Notes: generated from the sequence alone by a model not told the origin. A stretch of 64,000 nucleotides of DNA from Cupriavidus necator (GCF_013141915.1 NZ_SROX01000025.1:1-64000), one strand, 5' to 3'; shown: positions 33,579 through 43,487, counted from the stretch's first letter. A program made the numbers and translations.

Positions 33579-34217
33579 TTACGCCTGCTTCAGCGGCACG
33601 CCGGTCAGGCGCTGCAGTTCGTCGAAGCTCAAGCCCTCGACCAGGTCGCGCGCGACCAGGCCGTCGGCGGTCACGTCGAGCGTGGCAAGATCAGTGTAGA
33701 TGCGCGTTACGCAGCCGATGCCGGTCAGCGGATAGGTGCATTGCGGCACGATCTTGCTTTCGCCCTGCTTGGTCAGGTGCTCCATCATCACGAACACCTG
33801 CTTGGCGCCGATCGCCAGGTCCATCGCGCCGCCCACGGCGGGGATGGCGCCCGGTGCGCCGGTGTGCCAGTTGGCCAGGTCGCCCGTCTGCGATACCTGG
33901 AACGCGCCCAGCACGCAGAAGTCGAGATGGCCGCCGCGCATCATCGCGAAGGAATCGGCGTGATGAAAATACGAGCCGCCCGGCTTGATCGTCACCGGCT
34001 GCTTGCCGGCGTTGATCAGGTCGCCGTCTTCCTCGCCGGGCGCGGGCGCGGGGCCCATGCCAAGCAGGCCGTTCTCGCTGTGCAGCAGGATTTCCTTGTC
34101 GGCCGGCAGGTGGTTGCCGACCAGGGTGGGCAGGCCGATGCCGAGGTTGACCACGGCACCGTCGGGAATGTCTTTGGCCACGCGGGCGGCCATCTGATCG
34201 CGGGTCAGGCGTTGCAT
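33579..34217 (-). CDS. pcaJ: 3-oxoadipate CoA-transferase subunit B
   Basis: A 212-residue CoA-transferase beta subunit. The catalytic glutamate sits in LLHSENGLLGMGPAP, and NLGIGLPTLVGN, GGAMDLAIGAKQVFVMMEHLTKQGESKIV and YPLTGIGCVTRIYTDLA are family motifs. With PcaI it transfers CoA from succinyl-CoA to 3-oxoadipate. AGGAGAAAC lies before the ATG, and the gene starts 22 nt after the pcaI stop. The same architecture serves acetoacetate transferases, but the neighbouring pcaF settles the assignment. Confidence 0.92.
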   Translation of the reverse strand: MQRLTRDQMAARVAKDIPDGAVVNLGIGLPTLVGNHLPADKEILLHSENGLLGMGPAPAPGEEDGDLINAGKQPVTIKPGGSYFHHADSFAMMRGGHLDFCVLGAFQVSQTGDLANWHTGAPGAIPAVGGAMDLAIGAKQVFVMMEHLTKQGESKIVPQCTYPLTGIGCVTRIYTDLATLDVTADGLVARDLVEGLSFDELQRLTGVPLKQA

Positions 34218-34239
34218 GCTGTTTCTCCTGTATTCGCGC

Positions 34240-34902
34240 TCAGGCGACCTTGACGACGCGCTTGACGAAGAGGCCCGGCGTCACGATGTGTTCGGGATCC
34301 ATCTCGCCCAGCTCGACCACGCGGCTGACCTGCACGATGGCGCATTTGGCGGCCATCGCCATGATCGGGCCAAAGTTGCGCGCGGTCTTGCGGTAGGTGA
34401 GGTTGCCCCAGCGGTCGGCGGTGTCGGCCTTGATCAGCGCAAAGTCGGCGTGGATCGGGGTTTCGAACACATAGCCCTGGCCGTCGATGATGCGCGTTTC
34501 CTTGCCCTCGGCCAGCGGCGTGCCGTAGGCGGTGCGGGTGAAGAAGCCGCCGATGCCGGCGCCGGCGGCGCGGATGCGCTCGGCCAGGTTGCCTTGCGGC
34601 ACCAGCTCCAGCTCGATCTCGCCGGCGTGGTAGAGCGAATCGAACACGTAGGAATCCGCCTGGCGCGGGAACGAGCAGATGATCTTGCGCACGCGCTTGG
34701 TCTTCAGCAGCGCGGCCAGCCCGGTGTCGCCATTGCCGGCGTTGTTGTTGACGATGGTGAGATCGCGCGCGCCTTGCTCGATCAGCGCGTCGATCAGTTC
34801 CGCGGGCATGCCTGCCAGGCCGAAGCCGCCGGTCAGGATGGTGGCGCCGTCGTGGATGCCGGCAACCGCCGCTTCCACCGTGTCATATAGCTTGTTGATC
34901 AC
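34240..34902 (-). CDS. pcaI: 3-oxoadipate CoA-transferase subunit A
   Basis: A 220-residue CoA-transferase alpha subunit. ATILTGGFGLAGMPAELIDALIEQG near the N-terminus is the CoA-binding glycine region, and NNNAGNGDTGLAAL and GTPLAEGKETRIIDGQGYVFE follow. The GTG at 34902 is chosen because it gives the canonical VINKLYDTVEAA start with GGAACG upstream; an earlier start lacks family sequence. It is the first gene of pcaIJF. A long upstream region carries an IclR-type palindrome. Confidence 0.92.
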   Translation of the reverse strand: MINKLYDTVEAAVAGIHDGATILTGGFGLAGMPAELIDALIEQGARDLTIVNNNAGNGDTGLAALLKTKRVRKIICSFPRQADSYVFDSLYHAGEIELELVPQGNLAERIRAAGAGIGGFFTRTAYGTPLAEGKETRIIDGQGYVFETPIHADFALIKADTADRWGNLTYRKTARNFGPIMAMAAKCAIVQVSRVVELGEMDPEHIVTPGLFVKRVVKVA

Positions 34903-35125
34903 TTGCGTTCCAGGTCGGAAGATCCGCCAGGCTACCGGAGCGGGCCGCAAGCCGCGGCACATGAAAGACGGTTTCCGGTAATCCTGCCGGAAGGATGTTC
35001 GTTGCGGCGGGCAGCGTGGGCTGCCTCATGAACGGTCCAGCAGTCTGCGCGTGGTCTGCTTTGATCGGGATGGAGCAGGCACTCGTCGATCGAACCTCGG
35101 CCAAGCCGATCTGCTCGACCGATTT

Positions 35126-35140
35126 GTTCGATATACGAAC
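35126..35140. promoter_or_regulatory. PcaR/IclR-like operator
   Basis: GTTCGATATACGAAC is a palindrome with GTTCG/CGAAC arms around ATATA. It closely resembles the Pseudomonas putida PcaR site as I recall it (GTTCGATAATCGCAC). It lies 224 nt upstream of the pcaI start in AT-rich DNA. Recognition by an IclR-type regulator of the beta-ketoadipate pathway is inferred; no pcaR gene is in the window. Confidence 0.6.
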
Positions 35141-35188
35141 TTGAATTCGCAGAATGAACAGATTACACCTGCGCGTTCCTGATGGTCA

Positions 35189-35208
35189 AGCCGACCGCGC
35201 GGTCGGCT
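35189..35208. promoter_or_regulatory. Perfect 20-bp palindrome
   Basis: agccgaccgcgcggtcggct is identical to its own reverse complement. It is placed 209 nt before the ATG of the small gene at 35417 and about 290 nt upstream of pcaI. A symmetric site of this length suits a TetR-type dimer. Confidence 0.5.
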
Positions 35209-35416
35209 AACCGGTTTGTGCGATCAGCGCGCATGCGTGATGCGCAGGCCCCGTGTGTAGGACAGAGCCGACATCACTATCGGCTCGCACGGGATAGGGC
35301 GCCAGGCCGGTCGGGCCTATCGTTGAATCAGAACAGGGCAGCGCCGCACAGCAGCCACCGGACCACCCGGCTGAGCAGGCCGCCTGGCAACACAAAAGAA
35401 CGAGGAACCCGTCATC

Positions 35417-35671
35417 ATGGCCACCGCCACCGTCCCTTTTTCTTCTACACCCCATGCGGCAGCGCTCGCCCGCATCCTGCATGTCACCCGCAAGGCCTGG
35501 TCACTAGACATCCGTCCGACCCAAGCGGCCCCGGCGCCTGACGCCACCGGCGCCGCATTGCAGCCTGCCACGCCGGCGCTGTCGCGCCGCGCCCGCCTGA
35601 CCCGCGCGGCCGCCCGCGCGTTCGAGGCGCAGGTGATGGCGATTCGCTGCCGCAGCGTGGTCGTCGCCTGA
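35417..35671 (+). CDS. Small hypothetical protein (84 aa)
   Basis: Unrecognised. It starts MATATVPFSSTPHAAALARILHVTRKAWSL and has a Pro/Ala-rich middle, then a basic amphipathic C-terminal helix (RARLTRAAARAFEAQVMAIRCRSVVVA). GAGGAA lies about 9 nt before the ATG. No membrane segment or known motif is seen. It converges on sbcC, with stops 19 nt apart. The reading frame and binding site favour a real gene, but the evidence is modest. Confidence 0.5.
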   Translation: MATATVPFSSTPHAAALARILHVTRKAWSLDIRPTQAAPAPDATGAALQPATPALSRRARLTRAAARAFEAQVMAIRCRSVVVA

Positions 35672-35690
35672 TCCGGCCGCTCTCGCCCTG

Positions 35691-38600
35691 CTAGGCCGCC
35701 GCCGGTACGCCGCTCAGCAGCACGCGGCTGCCGTCGATCCCGGGCCGCACTTCCAGCCGCACGTCGATGCGTTCGCGCAGTTCCGTCACGTGCGAGATGA
35801 TGCCCACCAGCCGCCCGGCCTGCTGCAGGTCAAGCAGCGTGCGCAGGGCAAAGTCCAGGCTTTCCGGATCCAGCGTGCCGAAGCCCTCGTCAACGAACAG
35901 CGTGTCGAGCTGGATGCCGCCCGCGCGCGACTGCACCACGTCGGCCAATCCCAGCGCCAGCGACAACGAGGCCAGGAAGCCTTCGCCGCCTGACAGCGTA
36001 TTGGCCGGGCGCGCCGCGCCGGTATCGTGGTCGAACACTTCGATGTCGAGTCCGCCGGCGCTGCGCTGGTCGGCCTGCTCGCGCATGCGCTGCAGCGCAT
36101 AGCGGCCGCGGCTCATCGCCAGCAGGCGCGTGGAGGCGGCTTCCAGCACCTCGTCGAGCAGCGTGGCCAGCACAAAGCGCTGGAACGTCATGCGGCGCGG
36201 GTTGTTGCCGTTGGCGACTTCAGCAAGCCGGCCCAGCACGGCAAAGCGCGCTTCGATGTCGCGGCCCTGGTGGTCCAGCTGCTGCAGCCGCTGCTGGCAT
36301 TGCAGCAGCGCGTCGCGAGAACGGCCGCGTTCGGCCTGTTGCCGCACCAGGGACTCCACCGTCGCCGCACTAGCCCCGAGCGCTGCGCGCAGCCCGTCGA
36401 GGTCCGGCGCATCCAGCGCTTGCGCGGCAGCTTGCGCACGTGCGTGCCGGTCGGCGGCGGCGGCCAGTTGGCTGTCGAAGGTGCGCAACGTGGCGTCCAG
36501 CGCTTGCATCGCGTCATCATCCAGGCAGGCGTCGGCGTGCGCCTGCGCATCGGCAAAGCCGTGCTGCGCGAGCCCCTGCGCCAGTGCCGTGTCGGCGTTG
36601 GCGAGGCGTTCAGTGATCTGCGCCTGGGCCTGGCGTGCCGACGCCAGCGCGGCCTGCGCACCGGCATGCTCCGCCGCGGCCTGCCGCTCGGCCGCCTGCG
36701 CCGTCGCCAGCGCTTGCTCCAGCCCCGCCAGCGTGGCCTGCGCCTGGCGCAGCGCCTCGCCCAGCGCCACCGGATCGCGCGAATCCTCGGGCACCTGGGT
36801 GCTCTCGGCCTGCCATTCAGCGCGGCAATGGGCCAGCGCCTGCAACGCGGCATCGGCGGCGGCAACGGCGTCGCGGTGCACGGCTTCAGCGCTTTCCCGC
36901 GCGGCATGCGCGGCCGCGATCGTGGCCTGGCGTTGCGCCAGGCTGGCCGAAGCCTGCTGCTCCCGCGCCAGCGCCGCTTGCCGCGACCGGATCTCGGCGT
37001 CGAGACTGGCGGCGGCTTCGTCGCTGGCATCGCCGAGTTCCGCGGCCAGTTCTTCCCGCCGCTCGCGTGCGTGCCGGATCGCCAGCTGCGCAGCCTCGTT
37101 TTGGCCGGTGCAGCGCACCGCTTCGGCCTGCGCTTCCAGCAGGGCCTGGCGCGCGGCCTCCAGCGCCAGGTCCGACAGCGGCTGCGCCACATGTTGTGCC
37201 GGCTCGGGATGCGCGGTGCTGCCGCAGACCGGGCAGGCATCGCCCGCCGCCAGACCTTGCGCCAGGCGTGCGGCCTGGCCGGCGCGCCACGCGGATTCGG
37301 CCTCTGCCAGCGCGGCGCGGCAGCGGTCGCGCTGATCCAGCGCCTGCTGTTCGGCCCGCGCGTGGCCGGCGGCTTGCCCGTTGGCGGCGGCCAGCGATTG
37401 CGCCGCCTGCCGATACCGCTCGAATTGCCGCGCGCGGTCCTGCAGCGCGGCCAGTTGCAAGGCGCTCGCCTGTGCCTGCGCCGCGGCAAGCTGCGCCTGC
37501 GCTAATGCCGATTCGGCGGCCGCGGCGGCGGCACGGCATGTCTCCAGTTGCGCCACGGCGTGCCCGCGCGCCGTGGCGGCCGCGGCCTGCCTGGCCTCGG
37601 CCTCCTGCAAGGCGCGCTGCAGGGTTCCCAGCCGCTGCGCGCGCGGCAGCATCGCCTCGAGTTGCGAAACGCGGCGCTGCGCGGCCTGGCGTACGTCAGC
37701 CTGCTGCGACTGGACTTGCAAGGCCGCGGCGGCCTGTGCGGCCCGTTGCGCGGCGCGCCCGGCGTGTTCGCTGGCCTGCGCCAATGCACTGGCGCCGGCG
37801 CTGTGATCGCGCTGCGCGGCCTGTGCGGACAGCAACGCCGGCATGACGCGCGCGGCGCGCTGGGCCGCGTGCAAGCGGGCGCGTTGTTCTTCCATGGCGG
37901 CCTGCCGCGCCAGCAGCCCGGCATGGGCGGCCTGCGCCTGCTGGCGCTCCTGCAGGCGCGCCGCGACCTGCTCGCCAGCCGCCAGCGCCGCCTGGGCGGC
38001 GGCTTGCGCGACGCGCGCGCCTTGCTCCTGGCCATGCAGCGCCTGCAGCTCCGCCTGCATGGTGGTGATGCTGTCCGCCAACGCCGCAGCCGACTCCATC
38101 CCGGCCTGCCGCAAGGCTTCCTCGCGCTGGATGGTGATGCGCTCGGCGTCGCGCCGGATGCCGGCGGCCTCGGCCTTCAGCAGCTCTTCCACGCGGCGGT
38201 ACAGCTCGGTGCGGAACAGCCGCTCGAGGATGGCCTGCCGCGCCTGCGAACTGGCGGTCAGCAGCTCGCGAAAGCGTCCCTGCGGCAGCACGATCACCTG
38301 GCGGAACTGCGCGCTGTCAAAGCCCAGCAGATCCCGCACGGCATCGGTGACCTTGCCCGGCTGGCTGGCCTTGCTGGTCCAGCCGTTGCCGTCGTGCAGA
38401 TCCAGCTGCGCCTTTGCCGGTTCTGTCACCCAGCCCTCGCCACGCTGCCTGGGCCGCTCCTGCGCGGGCGAGCGCACCACGCGCCAGCGCTGCGCGCCCA
38501 GGCTGAACGTCAGCGTCACCTCGGTGCGCAAGCCCGCTGCCGCATTGGCGCTGCGCATGGCCTGCGCGCTGCGCTCGCCGCCAGAGGTGTCGCCGTACAG

Positions 38601-38753
38601 CGCAAAGCAGATGGCATCGAGCAGCGTGGTCTTGCCCGCGCCGGTGGGGCCATGGATCAGCACGAAGGCCTGCTCGCCCAGCCGCGTGAAATCGACCTGT
38701 TCGGTCGCGGCAAAGGGGCCGAACGCCTGCAGCGTCAGATGCAGCGGTCTCAT
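35691..38753 (-). CDS. sbcC: SbcC-type exonuclease subunit (AAA ATPase)
   Basis: A 1020-residue SMC-like ATPase that works with SbcD to cleave DNA hairpins and protein-blocked ends. The Walker A motif is GPTGAGKTT (35-43). Long Ala/Gln/Arg-rich coiled coils flank the zinc-hook motif DACPVCGS in the middle. The C-terminal lobe has the ABC signature NTLSGGEGFLASLSLALGL, then the Walker B LDTLFVDEGFGTLD. The ATG overlaps the sbcD stop (ATGA), so the pair is translationally coupled. The length is near the family norm. The coiled-coil regions are very rich in Ala codons, which creates long spurious open frames on other strands. Confidence 0.94.
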   Translation of the reverse strand: MRPLHLTLQAFGPFAATEQVDFTRLGEQAFVLIHGPTGAGKTTLLDAICFALYGDTSGGERSAQAMRSANAAAGLRTEVTLTFSLGAQRWRVVRSPAQERPRQRGEGWVTEPAKAQLDLHDGNGWTSKASQPGKVTDAVRDLLGFDSAQFRQVIVLPQGRFRELLTASSQARQAILERLFRTELYRRVEELLKAEAAGIRRDAERITIQREEALRQAGMESAAALADSITTMQAELQALHGQEQGARVAQAAAQAALAAGEQVAARLQERQQAQAAHAGLLARQAAMEEQRARLHAAQRAARVMPALLSAQAAQRDHSAGASALAQASEHAGRAAQRAAQAAAALQVQSQQADVRQAAQRRVSQLEAMLPRAQRLGTLQRALQEAEARQAAAATARGHAVAQLETCRAAAAAAESALAQAQLAAAQAQASALQLAALQDRARQFERYRQAAQSLAAANGQAAGHARAEQQALDQRDRCRAALAEAESAWRAGQAARLAQGLAAGDACPVCGSTAHPEPAQHVAQPLSDLALEAARQALLEAQAEAVRCTGQNEAAQLAIRHARERREELAAELGDASDEAAASLDAEIRSRQAALAREQQASASLAQRQATIAAAHAARESAEAVHRDAVAAADAALQALAHCRAEWQAESTQVPEDSRDPVALGEALRQAQATLAGLEQALATAQAAERQAAAEHAGAQAALASARQAQAQITERLANADTALAQGLAQHGFADAQAHADACLDDDAMQALDATLRTFDSQLAAAADRHARAQAAAQALDAPDLDGLRAALGASAATVESLVRQQAERGRSRDALLQCQQRLQQLDHQGRDIEARFAVLGRLAEVANGNNPRRMTFQRFVLATLLDEVLEAASTRLLAMSRGRYALQRMREQADQRSAGGLDIEVFDHDTGAARPANTLSGGEGFLASLSLALGLADVVQSRAGGIQLDTLFVDEGFGTLDPESLDFALRTLLDLQQAGRLVGIISHVTELRERIDVRLEVRPGIDGSRVLLSGVPAAA

Positions 38754-39937
38754 GCCGACTCCCGCTCGGCCGCGGCGATACCGGCCAGCACCTGGTCGAG
38801 CGCGGCGCGCTGGGCCGGGTCCAGCTCGGCATCGGCCACTTCGCGGAAGAAGCTGGCGAACAGCTCGCCCGTGCCAAGCTGCCGCAGCTTGCGCCCCGCG
38901 TCGGAGGCCACGCCGCTGCGCGCCAGCACCGTGCGCTCGATCGCCAGCGCGTTGGGATAGACCTGGCGCAGCCGGGCCATCGGGTCCAGCAGCGCGCCGG
39001 TATCCGTGAGGCACGCGTGGATGTAGTCGTCGCGTTGCGGGTCGTCGGCGCCCGCAGCCAGCAATTGCGCCAGCTCGCCCTCGACCACGCGCACGTCGCG
39101 CAGCGGCTGCAGCGCTACCGGCGTAATGGCAACGGCCCCGTCCGCATCCAGTTCAATGCGCGACACCGACTTCTCGTGCGCGCATTCCGACAGCGAGTAT
39201 TTCAGCAGCGAGCCCGCATAGTGGAGGCGCCCGCCGCCCAGCGTCTGTGGCCGGTGCAGGTGGCCCAGCGCGACCAGGTCGAAGCCGGCGAACAGGTCCG
39301 CGGCCACGGCGCCGCTGCCGCCCACGGACAGCGGCCGTTCCGATTCGCTGGCCGCGCCGCCCACCACGAAGGCATGGCCCACCACCACGGCGCGCACGCC
39401 GGGCGGATGCACCGCGCGGATGGCATCGAGCTGTGCGTGCAAGGCGGCTTCATGTGACGGCACTTCGGTGCCGATCGCATCGCGCACCACGGCGGGCTCG
39501 GCGTATGGCAGCGCGTAGATGCGAACTTCGCCGTGCGCGTCGTGCAAGGTCACGCAACTGGCCGCCGCCAGCGTGCGCCCGGCCACATGCAGCCCCTGCG
39601 CGCGCATCAGGCGCGCGCCGAATTCCAGCCGCTGCGCGCTGTCGTGATTGCCCGCGATCATCACCACCGGCACGCCCGCATCGACCACGATGCGGCCCAG
39701 CACATCGTCGAGCAGCGCCACCGCCTCGGGCGGCGGCACGGCGCGGTCGTAGACGTCGCCGGCAATCAGCACGGCATCCGGCCGCTCGGTGCGGACCAGT
39801 TCGACAAACTGGTCGAGGAGATGGGCCTGGTCTTCCAGCAGGCTGCGCGCATGGAAGAGACGGCCGAGATGCCAGTCGGCGGTGTGAAGGAAACGCAATC
39901 CGGGGGTCCGTTGGAGAATCGGCGAAACCCGCATCAT
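38750..39937 (-). CDS. sbcD: SbcD-type exonuclease subunit
   Basis: A 395-residue metallophosphoesterase, the Mre11 equivalent. The phosphoesterase motifs are in order: DWHLGR, GDVYDR, GNHDS, GHAF and GHLHRPQ. After the nuclease domain, a C-terminal capping and SbcC-binding region carries the ELAQLLAAGADDPQRDDY segment. Two adjacent ATG codons open the gene (39937 and 39934). It precedes sbcC with a 4-nt overlap. It lies 87 nt downstream of the sigma-54 activator stop on the same strand. Confidence 0.94.
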   Translation of the reverse strand: MMRVSPILQRTPGLRFLHTADWHLGRLFHARSLLEDQAHLLDQFVELVRTERPDAVLIAGDVYDRAVPPPEAVALLDDVLGRIVVDAGVPVVMIAGNHDSAQRLEFGARLMRAQGLHVAGRTLAAASCVTLHDAHGEVRIYALPYAEPAVVRDAIGTEVPSHEAALHAQLDAIRAVHPPGVRAVVVGHAFVVGGAASESERPLSVGGSGAVAADLFAGFDLVALGHLHRPQTLGGGRLHYAGSLLKYSLSECAHEKSVSRIELDADGAVAITPVALQPLRDVRVVEGELAQLLAAGADDPQRDDYIHACLTDTGALLDPMARLRQVYPNALAIERTVLARSGVASDAGRKLRQLGTGELFASFFREVADAELDPAQRAALDQVLAGIAAAERESA

Positions 39938-40024
39938 AATGCGTCGCAGCCCGCCGCCCGTTCAGCACCGGGCCAGCGGGCGCGCGACCTGAACGAAATC
40001 CGCCTGCCCTGGTGCGGCTGGCGC

Positions 40025-41389
40025 TCAGACCGGCTCGGCCTCGCTGTCGGCGATCTGGTACTTGCGCATTTTTTCCCACAGCACCTTGCGGCTGATGCCC
40101 AGGCTTGCCGCCGTGTCCTGCCGCCGCCAGCCATTGGCGTCGAGCGCGGCCAGGATGCGGCGGCGTTCTTCCATGTCGCCGCGCAGGTCGGCGCGCTCGC
40201 CGCCATCGAACGCGCCCGGATGCAGCGCGCGGAACAGCGGCCGGATCCGTTCCTCGTCCCAGTGACCGGTCTGCTGCACGGTAATGCCGACACGCTCGGC
40301 CAGGTTGCGCAGCTCGCGCACGTTGCCGGTGAAGTAGGCGGTGCCGACCGCGCCCTTGAGCCAGTCCGGCATCGGCGGCAATGCGTCAAAGCCGGACGCG
40401 CCCAGCATATGGCGCAGGAACGACTGCAGCAGCGCCAGCTTGTCGGCGGGGCCACGCTCTTCCAGGCTCGGGATGCGCATCTCGATCACCGCCAGGCGGA
40501 AGAACAGGTCGGCGCGGAAGCGTCCCTGCCGCACCGCGTCGCGCAGGTCCTTGTTGGTCGCGGCCACCAGCCGGAAATCCAGCTTGACCGCCAGCGTCGA
40601 GCCCAGCCGGGTGATCACGTTCTCTTCCAGCACGCGCAGCAGCTTGACCTGCTGGAACAGCGGCAGGTCGCCGATTTCATCGAGAAACAGCGTGCCGCCG
40701 TTGGCCTGCTCGAAATACCCGCGATGCGCGAACGATGCGCCCGTGAACGCGCCCTTGGCATGGCCAAAGAATTGCGACTCGAACAGCCCGTCGGGAATCG
40801 CGCCGCAGTTGACCGCGACGAAGGGTCCCTTGCCGTAGGTGCTGTTGCGCTCATGGAACAGGCGCGCGATGCGTTCCTTGCCGGCGCCAGTTTCGCCGTA
40901 AAGCATCACGTTGCTGCCGAAGTCGGCGAAGGTTTCCACATGCTGCAGCAGCTGGCGCATCGCCGCGGAGCCGGCCACCAGGTCGGCCTCGCGCTCGGCG
41001 GGCGCCTCGGTGGCGAGCAACTGCGGCAGCAGCTTGCCGATCTGGCTGCGCAGGTCGGCGCCGGTAAAGTCGTCGGCCAGGATATGCGCGTACTCTGGCG
41101 GGAAGCGGCCGGGATCGGTCTCGCGCCCCGGCCCGGCCACCCAGATCACCGGCATGCCGTGCGCGGCCTCCCAGTCCAGCGAGAAGCGCGCAGCACCAAT
41201 CACCGACACGCTGATCACAGCGATGCACGGCTTCAGGCGCGGCTCGGCGGGCAAGGCCTCGAGCGCGCCGGCGCGAATCACATCCACGCCCAGCGGCGCC
41301 AGGAAACGGGTAACGCGGTCGGCGATCTCGTACTTGCCTTCCCACACGTAGACTTCAAGGTTTTCGTAGGCCCAGCGGTCTGTCTTCAT
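40025..41389 (-). CDS. Sigma-54-dependent activator with pseudo-receiver domain
   Basis: A 454-residue enhancer-binding protein. Residues about 10-125 form a receiver-like domain without the phospho-acceptor Asp: the strand reads [12 protein letters not shown]. The AAA+ domain has GETGAGKE (165-172), the sigma-54 contact loop GAFTGA (213-218) and DEIG (237-240). A Fis-type helix-turn-helix closes the protein ([26 protein letters not shown]). It starts 38 nt after the tadG stop on the same strand, so it is probably part of or just below the Tad operon and likely regulates it. I found no convincing sigma-54 promoter before flp, so its target is uncertain. Confidence 0.92.
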   Translation of the reverse strand: MKTDRWAYENLEVYVWEGKYEIADRVTRFLAPLGVDVIRAGALEALPAEPRLKPCIAVISVSVIGAARFSLDWEAAHGMPVIWVAGPGRETDPGRFPPEYAHILADDFTGADLRSQIGKLLPQLLATEAPAEREADLVAGSAAMRQLLQHVETFADFGSNVMLYGETGAGKERIARLFHERNSTYGKGPFVAVNCGAIPDGLFESQFFGHAKGAFTGASFAHRGYFEQANGGTLFLDEIGDLPLFQQVKLLRVLEENVITRLGSTLAVKLDFRLVAATNKDLRDAVRQGRFRADLFFRLAVIEMRIPSLEERGPADKLALLQSFLRHMLGASGFDALPPMPDWLKGAVGTAYFTGNVRELRNLAERVGITVQQTGHWDEERIRPLFRALHPGAFDGGERADLRGDMEERRRILAALDANGWRRQDTAASLGISRKVLWEKMRKYQIADSEAEPV

Positions 41390-41427
41390 TCTGTTTCTGC
41401 CATCAGGCGGTTTGGCGCGATCATGGC

Positions 41428-43116
41428 TCAGTACACCAGTTCGGCATTGTTGCAGTCGATGCTGTGGACCCAGAGGTCGGCGTTGCCGAGCTGGATGCCG
41501 GCCTGCGCCAGAACGGATGGCAGGATTGCGTCCAGTGCCGTGCCCAGCGGTACCAACACGGCGCTCAGATCCAGGGGAAGCGGGATGGGGACGCCCAGAA
41601 CCTCCGGCGTCACCTGCAACGCCAGCACTTGCGAGAATATCCCTCCGATCGGGTTGGCTGTGCCCACCTGTGCATGGCCACCGGGCGCCAGCGTGACATC
41701 GGTGCCAGCGGCACTGCGCTGCTTCGGGTTATCGACCACCACCAGCTTGATCAGCGGATAGAAGAGGGTCGACGCTGTCCCGATCGTGACCTTGCCACCC
41801 GCGCATTGGTTGGTCAGACACGCGCTGATGAGGCTGGGGGTCACGTGAACCGTGGCACGACGGTCGGCGGGCGCCGCTGCGCACTGCAGGCCGGTCAGGT
41901 CAGCCCTGGCTTCGGCAGCAGCAATATGCAGGGGCACATTGAGTTGCAGCCCAAGCAAACCACTGATCGGACCACTCGATACGGTGGCGGCCAACGCCAC
42001 CTCTACCTGCGCGGAGTGCGCCGAGGTTTGCCATGTCGTCGGATTTTCGGTCAGCTTGCGCGCTGGCCCGACCGCCATCACCGGCGGCTGGATCACCTGA
42101 ACGCTGGCACTCAGGCCCCCCAGTCCCGCCGGCAATTGCCCCGTCACGGGCAACGCCACTGCCGTGTCGCCCCGCGCTACCTGCGCTCCCGCCAGCAGCA
42201 ACTGGGCTACGCTGAGTCCCGCTTCCGCGGCCGACGAGGCCGCCGGCGCCAGCACACCAAGTTGCAGCAACTGGGCGAGTGAAACTGCAACGCCAGCGCC
42301 ACCGGCGCCCAACGTGGTCGGTGGGCTGCCCAGCATCGTATTTAATAGTGCATCACGGCCGGCGGCGCCGAGTACAAGCGCATAGAAATCCCTGAGACTA
42401 AGGGCCGTATTGAGCAACTGATTCACCGTGCCTACGTTTGCCCGTAGGCGTAGCTGATCCAGCGTCACGTTGGCATTTACCAGTCCCTGCCAATCCGCCG
42501 CCGACAATTGCACCGAGCTGCCCAGCAGCACGCTCAGCATGCCGTTGGCGGTCGAGACATCGAGCAAGCCCGTCCCCAGCGAAAACGCCGCCACCGGCGG
42601 ACTGCCGCTGGCAATCGATTCCGCAAACAACCGCCTGCCGCTGCCGCCGTTGAACACAAACAGGATCGGCACGGTCTGCGTGGCCTGTACGCGCACGGCA
42701 TTGGGCGAGACCGTAGCGGGGTTGTACGCGGCGTTGAAATGCCGCGGGCCGGCCGTCGCCGGATCCCACACGCCGACGCAGGCGGTCATCGCATCCGCGC
42801 CGCCGCCGGCGGCCTCCGCACAGCCCATGGCAATGCCGGACGGATAGCCGTTCTTCGCGCCGATATTGCTGACCGTGCCCAGCACCGCAGCGTTGAGATT
42901 GGCCGCGCTGTCCGCGCGCTTGAGCTGCTGCGCCGCCGACATCGCCGCCAGGTCCGCCATGTTCTGCAGCTGCCGCTGGCGCATGAACACATGGCCGACG
43001 TCGATCGACACCAGCGCGGCGATCGCCACGGTGGCGATCAGCAGCGCCGCCATCACGCTGACGGCGCCGCGCGCGCATCGACGGGTGCGGCGCACCGGCG
43101 GCTGGCGCAGGCTCAT
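41428..43116 (-). CDS. tadG: TadG-like pilus assembly protein
   Basis: A 562-residue protein with the TadG N-terminal module: [54 protein letters not shown], a membrane helix preceded by positive charges and followed by a pseudopilin-like helix. The large remainder is predicted extracytoplasmic and is rich in Ala, Leu and Val, without a clear von Willebrand domain. Cysteines near residues 448, 479 and 484 might form disulfides. The start overlaps the DUF3613 stop by 4 nt. TadG is thought to anchor or stabilise Flp pili. It is the last structural gene of the locus. Confidence 0.85.
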   Translation of the reverse strand: MSLRQPPVRRTRRCARGAVSVMAALLIATVAIAALVSIDVGHVFMRQRQLQNMADLAAMSAAQQLKRADSAANLNAAVLGTVSNIGAKNGYPSGIAMGCAEAAGGGADAMTACVGVWDPATAGPRHFNAAYNPATVSPNAVRVQATQTVPILFVFNGGSGRRLFAESIASGSPPVAAFSLGTGLLDVSTANGMLSVLLGSSVQLSAADWQGLVNANVTLDQLRLRANVGTVNQLLNTALSLRDFYALVLGAAGRDALLNTMLGSPPTTLGAGGAGVAVSLAQLLQLGVLAPAASSAAEAGLSVAQLLLAGAQVARGDTAVALPVTGQLPAGLGGLSASVQVIQPPVMAVGPARKLTENPTTWQTSAHSAQVEVALAATVSSGPISGLLGLQLNVPLHIAAAEARADLTGLQCAAAPADRRATVHVTPSLISACLTNQCAGGKVTIGTASTLFYPLIKLVVVDNPKQRSAAGTDVTLAPGGHAQVGTANPIGGIFSQVLALQVTPEVLGVPIPLPLDLSAVLVPLGTALDAILPSVLAQAGIQLGNADLWVHSIDCNNAELVY

Positions 43117-43487
43117 TTTCCGCCCAGCATCTGCCCGGCCGAGCCGGAGCGGGTGGTGCTGGCGTTGGCCTGGCCGGTGTAGAACTCGGGCAGCGCAAAG
43201 CGGAAGCTGTTCAGGTAGCGCTCGTAGCCCAGCGCGGCCTGCTCGCCGTGCATCGGCAGCATCGGCCCGGCCTGCGTACCCTCGCGCTGGATCGCCAGGA
43301 TCGCGCGCGTATCGGCGCCGATTTCGCGTAGCGCGGGCCGCCCGGGCGGCATGCCGGCGGAGGTGGCCGCGGCCGCTTCGGTCAACGCGGCATCGCCCTG
43401 CGCGTGTGCAAGCGGGACCAGCGCCGGCAGGCAGAGCGCGAGACACAGGGCGTGCTTGCGGAGGGCAACAACAAGATTGGCTGTCAT
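43113..43487 (-). CDS. DUF3613 family secreted protein of the Tad locus
   Basis: A 124-residue protein with a signal peptide ending in PLAHA, then an acidic stretch and the conserved-looking GADTRAILAIQREGTQAGPMLPMHGEQAALGYERYLNSFRFALPEFY, which matches the DUF3613 family found in beta-proteobacterial Tad clusters. Its start overlaps the tadD stop and its stop overlaps the tadG start, so it is translationally embedded in the operon. The function is unknown; a periplasmic role in pilus assembly is inferred. Confidence 0.85.
   Translation of the reverse strand: MTANLVVALRKHALCLALCLPALVPLAHAQGDAALTEAAAATSAGMPPGRPALREIGADTRAILAIQREGTQAGPMLPMHGEQAALGYERYLNSFRFALPEFYTGQANASTTRSGSAGQMLGGK

Larger units (their letters stand above)
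34903..35416. other. pcaIJF upstream regulatory region
   Basis: No gene is supported in these 514 bases. The part 35105-35175 is AT-rich. It holds a PcaR-like palindrome (35126-35140) and a perfect 20-bp palindrome (35189-35208). Both may control pcaIJF leftward or the small gene at 35417 rightward. Confidence 0.6.
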
